10,185 nucleotides of DNA, taken from the NCBI GenBank assembly GCA_021838765.1, contig JAKCCY010000099.1:1-10185 (forward strand), given 5' to 3'. Below, piece after piece: positions 6,205-10,185 of this stretch (the first letter of the stretch is position 1; the number at the start of each line of letters is the position of its first letter). The translations under genes and the position numbers were made by a program. This DNA comes from Nitrospirota bacterium. Its GTDB lineage: Bacteria; Nitrospirota_A; Leptospirillia; Leptospirillales; Leptospirillaceae. The notes beneath the pieces are model-generated. The model was not told the DNA's origin, did no database searches, and saw only the letters and a list, made by a program, of their open reading frames with translations.

Positions 6205-6828
6205 ATGGTCACAGAATACTCCCTTATACCTCTCGCATCGCCCGATGATCCGCCTTCAAGACAGGCCATCTTGCTGGAGGCTTTGCGCCTGTTTGTCCGG
6301 GATGGTCTCTGCGAGACCAGTCTCAGGGATATTGCGGCAGCTACGGGTTATAGCAATACCGTGCTCTATAAGTTCTTCGAGAGCAAGAACACCCTGGCGA
6401 TCCACCTTTTCGAACGCTGCTACGGAACGCTGGTCATGAGCGTACAGGAATCCATGGATCCTCAACAAACTTTCCATGAAGACCTTAACGCTCTGGTGGA
6501 CCGCTACATTCGGTTTTTGGACCAGAACCTTGATGCCGTGATCTATGTTCATGAGAACCTGCGTCTTTTCTGGCCGCAGGCCAGCTCGAAAACGCGGCTC
6601 AATCCCCTTCTCGGATTGCTGAGACAATGGATCGAGAAGGGGAAGGCAGAAGGGACTGTCGATCCGGAGGAGAGTACCGATCTTCTGGCTTCTCTGACGA
6701 TTGGTCTTCTGAGCCAGTTTGCCCGCATGCTGTATTTTCAGGAATGCGAACCCCCTGCGCTCAAATGGAGGGAATCTATAAAAGATCTTCTTGAACGGGC
6801 CCTCAGCCAAAAAGAAGGGAGATTCTAA
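6205..6828 (+). CDS. TetR family transcriptional regulator
   Basis: 207 residues. The helix-turn-helix spans about 19-65: RQAILLEALRLFVRDGL, then TSLRDIAAATGYSNTVLYKFFESKNTL. The remaining all-helical part (RYIRFLDQNLDAVIYVHENLRLFWP and onward) is the ligand and dimer domain and does not resemble that of the TetR at 4013, so the two are not recent duplicates. No Shine-Dalgarno sequence precedes ATG 6205, and the best promoter guess would start transcription at or next to the ATG, so the message may be leaderless. The stop TAA shares its last A with the start of the hydrolase gene (TAATG), implying a common operon and translational coupling. It probably controls that hydrolase and the SRPBCC gene; its ligand is unknown. 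Confidence 0.92.
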   Translation: MVTEYSLIPLASPDDPPSRQAILLEALRLFVRDGLCETSLRDIAAATGYSNTVLYKFFESKNTLAIHLFERCYGTLVMSVQESMDPQQTFHEDLNALVDRYIRFLDQNLDAVIYVHENLRLFWPQASSKTRLNPLLGLLRQWIEKGKAEGTVDPEESTDLLASLTIGLLSQFARMLYFQECEPPALKWRESIKDLLERALSQKEGRF

Positions 6829-7814
6829 TGACTGGAGCCGAGCATTCTGTCCGTCTATTCGAGCGAGTGCGTTTGGGAGACGATGATCAGTGGATCCTTG
6901 TGCGGGGAAAGGAGCCGAGTCTCCCGGTTCTCCTGATCATTCAGGCCGGCCCGGGATTCCCTGTAATCCATGAAGCCGATGCTTTGGAAGAGCGGTTGAA
7001 ATGGGAAGAGTCATTCCGGGTTGTCTACTGGGATCTGCGGGGGTGCGGGAAATCGTTCCACCGGGATGTCTCTTTCGGGTCTCAGCCCCTGGATCGTCTT
7101 GTCCTCGATGTAGAGGAGATGGTTGTTGTGCTTCGAAAGCGTCTGGAAGTCGAGTCTGTCTATCTGCTCGGATTTTCTCTGGGGGCAAGTCTTGCCGCCC
7201 TTGCAGCGTATCGGGCTCCGGAAGGGATCCGTGCCCTGATCGGGGTAGGTATGGATGTCCGGATCGAGGAAAGCGATGCGATGGCCCATGACTTTGTCTG
7301 GCAACAGGCGAGTGTGAGAAAGAACCGGAAAGCTTTGCAAGCGCTGGAACGTATTGGCCCCCCTCCTTACATGGAGAGCAAGGATTTCATGGAACGAGCG
7401 AAATGGATGACCGAGTTCGGGGGCATTCACCGTCGTGAACACTTTTCTTCGCTCCTCAGGAAAAATCTCTGGCGTCTTTTTTCTTCTCCGAACTATACAT
7501 GGCGCGAGGCTTTGCAGGCACTCAGTGGGATCTCCCTTACCCAGGATTCTCTTCTTCCATCGATGAAAGACCTGGACCTTTTCCGTCAGGTTCCTTCTCT
7601 GGATGTTCCCGTATTTTTCTGTCAGGGACGACGTGATGCTGTTGCCCCTCCGGTTATTTTGCAGCGCTACCATGCTTTATTGAAAGCACCTCTCGGAAAG
7701 GAACTCTTCTGGTTCGAATCGTCCGCTCACCTGCCACATGATGAGGAGCCAGAGCGGTTTGCGGTTATTCTTAGGGAAATCAAGGCTCGCATGGAAAGGC
7801 CGAAAATTTTTTGA
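6828..7814 (+). CDS. Alpha/beta hydrolase, proline iminopeptidase-like
   Basis: 328 residues, the size of proline iminopeptidase-type (S33) hydrolases. Landmarks are QAGPGFP (39-45) at the place of the family's HGGPG oxyanion motif, VVYWDLRGCGKSF (65-77, family form DQRGxGxS), the nucleophile elbow GFSLGA with Ser117, a helical cap roughly 140-255, CQGRRDAVAPP with Asp270 and SSAHLPHDEEPERF with His301. The catalytic triad is complete; the HG-to-QA change in the oxyanion loop is unusual and may shift substrate range away from N-terminal proline. The ATG overlaps the TetR stop, with AAGGGAG (6815-6821) six bases upstream. A regulator-plus-hydrolase pair usually means hydrolysis of a small ester, lactone or amide. 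A true aminopeptidase role is possible but not supported beyond the fold. Confidence 0.9.
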   Translation: MTGAEHSVRLFERVRLGDDDQWILVRGKEPSLPVLLIIQAGPGFPVIHEADALEERLKWEESFRVVYWDLRGCGKSFHRDVSFGSQPLDRLVLDVEEMVVVLRKRLEVESVYLLGFSLGASLAALAAYRAPEGIRALIGVGMDVRIEESDAMAHDFVWQQASVRKNRKALQALERIGPPPYMESKDFMERAKWMTEFGGIHRREHFSSLLRKNLWRLFSSPNYTWREALQALSGISLTQDSLLPSMKDLDLFRQVPSLDVPVFFCQGRRDAVAPPVILQRYHALLKAPLGKELFWFESSAHLPHDEEPERFAVILREIKARMERPKIF

Positions 7815-7871
7815 CCTGAAAGTTATCAATTGCTTACCAATCAACTTTTAAAAGATGTAAGGAGATCCTGC

Positions 7872-8315
7872 ATGGCACGAGACATTGAGACAATGATCGA
7901 CATCCACGCTCCTGTCGCTGATATCTGGCGGATATTGATTGATCTTCCCCGGTACCCAGAGTGGAATCCCCTGGTAGTACGGGTATCTGGCTCTCTTACG
8001 GTCGGGAAACGATTGGACGTCGCTGTGCGTTTGCCTGGACGCCGGCCGATGTCTTTCTCTCCTATTCTCATCGCGATGACACCCGAACGGGAATTCCGGT
8101 GGGTTGGAACCTTTGGTATTTCTGCTCTCTTCGCTGGAGAGCACTCATTCCGGCTGATTCCAGAGAGCAATGGAGCGATCCGGTTCGAGCATTCCGAGCG
8201 CTTTACAGGTTTTTTGCCCCTATTCATGGGACTTCATTGGTACGAGCGTGTTCGTCAAGGCTTCGAATCCATGAACCATGCACTGAAAAAACGTGCAGAA
8301 ACACTTGAAAAATAA
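7872..8315 (+). CDS. SRPBCC family protein
   Basis: 147 residues. The N-terminus IETMIDIHAPVADIWRILIDLPRYPEWNPLV (5-35) is the textbook SRPBCC start: beta strand, AP-x-x-xIW helix, then Y-P-x-WNP. FAGEHSFRLIPESNGAIRFEHSERFTG is the antiparallel sheet, and the last 30 residues form the long C-terminal helix. It differs clearly from the SRPBCC protein at 4803. Start: AAGGAG (7859-7864) lies seven bases before ATG 7872; the open frame reaches 7830 but has no site there. A 57-base gap separates it from the hydrolase. A weak promoter (TTGACC 7811-7816) and a ten-base palindrome CTTTTAAAAG (7845-7854) lie in the gap, so it may be expressed both with the operon and alone. Role: binding or transforming a hydrophobic small molecule; no substrate can be given. 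Confidence 0.88.
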   Translation: MARDIETMIDIHAPVADIWRILIDLPRYPEWNPLVVRVSGSLTVGKRLDVAVRLPGRRPMSFSPILIAMTPEREFRWVGTFGISALFAGEHSFRLIPESNGAIRFEHSERFTGFLPLFMGLHWYERVRQGFESMNHALKKRAETLEK

Positions 8316-8647
8316 TGGATCCGGGAAAAGAGCGAAATTTTGGAAAAGCGAAGGCAAAGCCAATTTGTCTTTATCTTTTGAGCAATGGGTCTGTTTGTAT
8401 CAACGGTAATCGACTCTCCAGAAATCCAGGAGATGGAATGGGCATATCTCCCGTTTGTGAAAGAAGTTCCGGACTTTTGGGGGGTGTGAAGGGGTGTAAT
8501 CGGATGTCTTTACCCGAAAACTTCATCGTCTGATTTTATGCAACTGATTCTTTTTCTATCAAAAAAGCGGGACTTTGGAAGAGAACTGGATTCCCGAGTC
8601 GAAACTTTATTGAAATATTCTATAGTTTTATTTTTTAGGGAGGAAAA
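8316..8647. other. Intergenic stretch with doubtful small open frames
   Basis: A 72-codon frame (8315-8533) starts in a TAATG overlap with the SRPBCC gene but has no Shine-Dalgarno site and an unconvincing composition. In another frame, 34 codons (8385-8489) read as natural protein (SPEIQEMEWAYLPFVKEV) but begin right after a stop; this may be a gene relic. Neither is recognised. The right end is AT-rich and holds the methyltransferase promoter region: a tentative TCGAAA (8599-8604) and TATAGT (8621-8626) with a 16-base spacer. Confidence 0.4.
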
Positions 8648-9358
8648 ATGAATCTTTTAAAAAAAAATAAAGGGTTGAGTGATTGCCTGTCATCCCTGCA
8701 TAAGAAGAGTGATGATGAAATCCATGGCAAGGCGCGTGCTCAGTTTAAGGGTTCGGACAAGGCATTTTCCGAACTTGTAAAACAATACGGGACTCTTGCG
8801 CCTTTTGAAAAAGGGTTGTTTCTCAAGACTCATGGCATCTTGGTTCAGGATTCTGCTCTGTCGCTTGCCATCTCTCCGGAGATGGGAGAGTTTCTGTTCA
8901 ATCTGACTCTGGTAAAAAGACCGGAGGCCATTCTGGAACTTGGGAGTTCAAGAGGCGTTTCGACATTGTATTTCGCCGAGGCGCTCAGGGTACTGGGAAA
9001 AGGCAAAGTGGTCGCAACGGAAATGGACGATAGCAAGTGCGACACTCTTTGGGAGAACGTTCAATCCATGGGGCTAGCCTCTTATGTCGATTTGTTTCGG
9101 GGCGACGTGTTTTCAACGGTGGCTAGCATGAATGAATCATTCGATATGGTCTTCATCGATATCTGGGCAAGTGGATATCTCGATGTATTCCAGAAAGTTG
9201 AAAAACTGCTGAAGCCTGGAGCGATCATCCTGGCCGACAACATGTATACGTCATCCGATGAGGTTTTGCCATTTAAAAACCTTCTGGACAACCATCCTGG
9301 CATCAGCAACATGACTCTTGATTTTGAGTCTGGCGTCGAATTCGGGGTTATCCTGTAA
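8648..9358 (+). CDS. SAM-dependent O-methyltransferase, family 3-like
   Basis: 236 residues of the class I (Rossmann) methyltransferase fold. The N-terminal 75 residues are helical. Motif I is AILELGSSRGVSTLYFAEAL (94-113), the acidic residue after strand 2 is Glu125, FRGDVF (150-155) is the next loop, DMVFIDIWASGYLDVF (166-181) follows, and KPGAIILADNMY (189-200) carries the Asp-Asn pair. The order and spacing match cation-dependent O-methyltransferases (family 3; COMT/CCoAOMT relatives), in which the Asp of FID and the ADN pair hold Mg2+; all three are present. The usual Lys of the FIDADK motif is replaced (FIDIWA). Start: ATG 8648 with AGGGAGG (8637-8643). It appears monocistronic. A hydroxylated aromatic or sugar-like acceptor is plausible; the substrate is unknown. 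Confidence 0.85.
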   Translation: MNLLKKNKGLSDCLSSLHKKSDDEIHGKARAQFKGSDKAFSELVKQYGTLAPFEKGLFLKTHGILVQDSALSLAISPEMGEFLFNLTLVKRPEAILELGSSRGVSTLYFAEALRVLGKGKVVATEMDDSKCDTLWENVQSMGLASYVDLFRGDVFSTVASMNESFDMVFIDIWASGYLDVFQKVEKLLKPGAIILADNMYTSSDEVLPFKNLLDNHPGISNMTLDFESGVEFGVIL

Positions 9359-9385
9359 ATGAGTTTTCTTGCATCATAATAGTGA

Positions 9386-9423
9386 CCCGAATCAGGATGA
9401 CTGTTTTCCATCACTGGTTCGGG
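9386..9423. terminator. Strong hairpin between convergent genes, probable terminator
   Basis: CCCGAATCAG (9386-9395) pairs with CTGGTTCGGG (9414-9423), with one G-T wobble, and is extended inside by GATG (9396-9399) with CATC (9409-9412) across a single bulged A and a nine-base loop. The plus-strand flank is CCCATTTTCC and the minus-strand flank has no T run. Position between the 3' ends of the methyltransferase and cupin genes supports a shared terminator, better on the plus strand. The short T run is the weak point. Confidence 0.6.
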
Positions 9424-9476
9424 CCCATTTTCCGGTAAAGTTCTTTTTCTCATGCAGGGAGAATGCTGATCTCTCT

Positions 9477-9893
9477 TCAATCGCCCTGTTTGCAATCTTC
9501 CACTCTAAATTCGGTCACCCGGTCTGTTTCTCCCGCATAGATGACCAGAGCGATTGTTTCCCGTGACAGGATGGCACTATGGGGAAGACCCTTAGGGTGA
9601 AGAAGATAGTCTCCGGGGAAGCGGATTTGTTTGCCGGTCCCATCATCGTGCCCCCCTTCCAGAACATAGACGTGTTCATCGGATTCGGCGATGGCTTTGA
9701 TCCGGATTCGTTTCCCGGGCGGGGGGGCAAACCTTGTGATTTCGGCAACGCCTCCACCTTGATCCCTTCGATCGCTCAGGATCTTGAGAAAAATAACATC
9801 CTGTCCTTCTACCAATAATTTTTCGCCAAAAAGAACGCTTCCCGGGATCCAGGGCATTTCATTTGTTTTTTGAAAAATGGCAGATAATGTCAT
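9477..9893 (-). CDS. Cupin domain protein, ChrR-like
   Basis: 138 residues forming one cupin beta-barrel. Motif 1 is ESDEHVYVLEG (70-80) with His74 and Glu79; motif 2 is PGDYLLHPKGLPHSA (93-107) with His105. These are likely metal ligands, although the second His of the classic HxH pair is replaced (DEH). The layout resembles the anti-sigma ChrR cupin domain and related stand-alone cupins. Start: ATG 9893 has AAGGAG six bases upstream; the frame extends to 9938 but without a site. It runs divergently from an ArsR-family regulator across 100 bases, so shared control is likely. Possible roles are dioxygenase, small-molecule sensing or metal-dependent isomerisation; none can be chosen. Confidence 0.85.
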   Translation of the reverse strand: MTLSAIFQKTNEMPWIPGSVLFGEKLLVEGQDVIFLKILSDRRDQGGGVAEITRFAPPPGKRIRIKAIAESDEHVYVLEGGHDDGTGKQIRFPGDYLLHPKGLPHSAILSRETIALVIYAGETDRVTEFRVEDCKQGD

Positions 9894-9953
9894 AGTGTTC
9901 TCCTTTTTTGAAGGGTTGTGGTTGCCTTTGAGTGACAACCTGAAACTACCCTA

Positions 9954-9969
9954 ACATCCTTTATGATGT
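9954..9969. promoter_or_regulatory. Inverted repeat in the cupin-ArsR divergent region
   Basis: ACATC (9954-9958) and GATGT (9965-9969) are perfect inverted copies six bases apart. They lie just beyond a tentative plus-strand promoter, TTGAGT (9928-9933) with TAACAT (9952-9957), spacer 18. A regulator bound here would affect the ArsR-type gene and possibly the cupin gene. Another pair, GGTTG (9920-9924) and CAACC (9936-9940), lies nearby. Both are short. Confidence 0.35.
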
Positions 9970-9993
9970 GAATGATTCGGGAGTGGACGAAAT

Positions 9994-10185
9994 ATGGATG
10001 AAGTTCTGAAACTGTCACAGGTGGCCCAAATGATTTCCTCACCGGCACGTGCTGCGATGCTTCTGGCCCTTGCGGATGGCCGGGCACTTCCTGCAAGTGA
10101 GCTGGCTTGCCGGGCAGGGATATCGAATCAGACCGCCAGCGAACATCTGACATTGATGAAGAAGATGGGGGTTTTATGCGTCGAA
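9994..10185 (+). CDS. ArsR family transcriptional regulator, N-terminal part
   Basis: 64 codons are visible and the gene runs off the right edge. The sequence reads VAQMISSPARAAMLLALADG (10-29), then LPASELACRAGISNQTASEHLTLMKKMGVL (32-61). This is the ArsR/SmtB winged helix: the SSPARAAML opening helix, the recognition helix NQTASEHLTLMKKMG and the strand into the wing. The visible part contains one Cys at position 41 before the recognition helix and no CxC metal site, so metal sensing is not indicated yet. GGGAG (9979-9983) lies ten bases before the ATG. It is divergent from the cupin gene and probably regulates it. The C-terminal effector part is not in the window. Confidence 0.88.
   Translation, partial: MDEVLKLSQVAQMISSPARAAMLLALADGRALPASELACRAGISNQTASEHLTLMKKMGVLCVE

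Noticed and set aside
7011..7673. Long minus-strand frame opposite the hydrolase
   Set aside because: Antisense shadow of a gene with a complete catalytic triad; its peptide has no domain pattern.
8315..8533. 72-codon frame overlapping the SRPBCC stop by TAATG
   Set aside because: No ribosome binding site and no recognisable pattern; a competing frame in the same stretch reads more naturally, so neither is called.

Overview
This is a bacterial accessory stretch of medium G+C content. Genes are short, tightly packed and mostly start at clear Shine-Dalgarno sites. The tRNA remnant carries an encoded CCA. Taxonomy cannot be fixed from the sequence; an environmental bacterium such as an acidophilic Leptospirillum-like Nitrospirota would fit, but that is an impression and not a demonstration.

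Layout. 1-2148: a frame open at the left edge (3-152), a decayed alpha/beta-hydrolase remnant (about 153-430), an intact alpha/beta hydrolase (495-1277) and a DJ-1/PfpI protein of the isonitrile hydratase type (1338-2021). 2149-2194: the 3' part of a tRNA-Thr(TGT) gene without its 5' half, the usual scar (attR-like) of an integrative element inserted in a tRNA; its orientation places the element to the left. 2195-2810: AT-rich, decayed, non-coding. 2811-4633 (minus): TetR regulator and MFS transporter overlapping by ATGA, with a perfect operator-like palindrome at the TetR start. 4803-6119 (plus): SRPBCC protein, EVE-domain protein and MarR regulator, each overlapping the next, behind a good sigma-70-like promoter and a long inverted repeat. 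6205-8315 (plus): TetR regulator, proline-iminopeptidase-like hydrolase and a second SRPBCC protein. 8648-9358: SAM-dependent O-methyltransferase with its own strong ribosome binding site. 9477-9893 (minus): ChrR-like cupin, divergent from an ArsR-family regulator (9994 to the right edge). A strong hairpin lies between the convergent methyltransferase and cupin genes.

How it may work together. Four one-component regulators of three families (TetR twice, MarR, ArsR) each sit beside a transporter or small-molecule enzyme. This reads as a set of locally switched modules for sensing, modifying, hydrolysing or exporting small toxic or signalling molecules. Substrates cannot be read from the sequence. 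No integrase, transposase, CRISPR array, toxin-antitoxin pair or complete RNA gene is visible. The most unusual unit is the SRPBCC-EVE-MarR operon; I see no strong evidence for an entirely new system.
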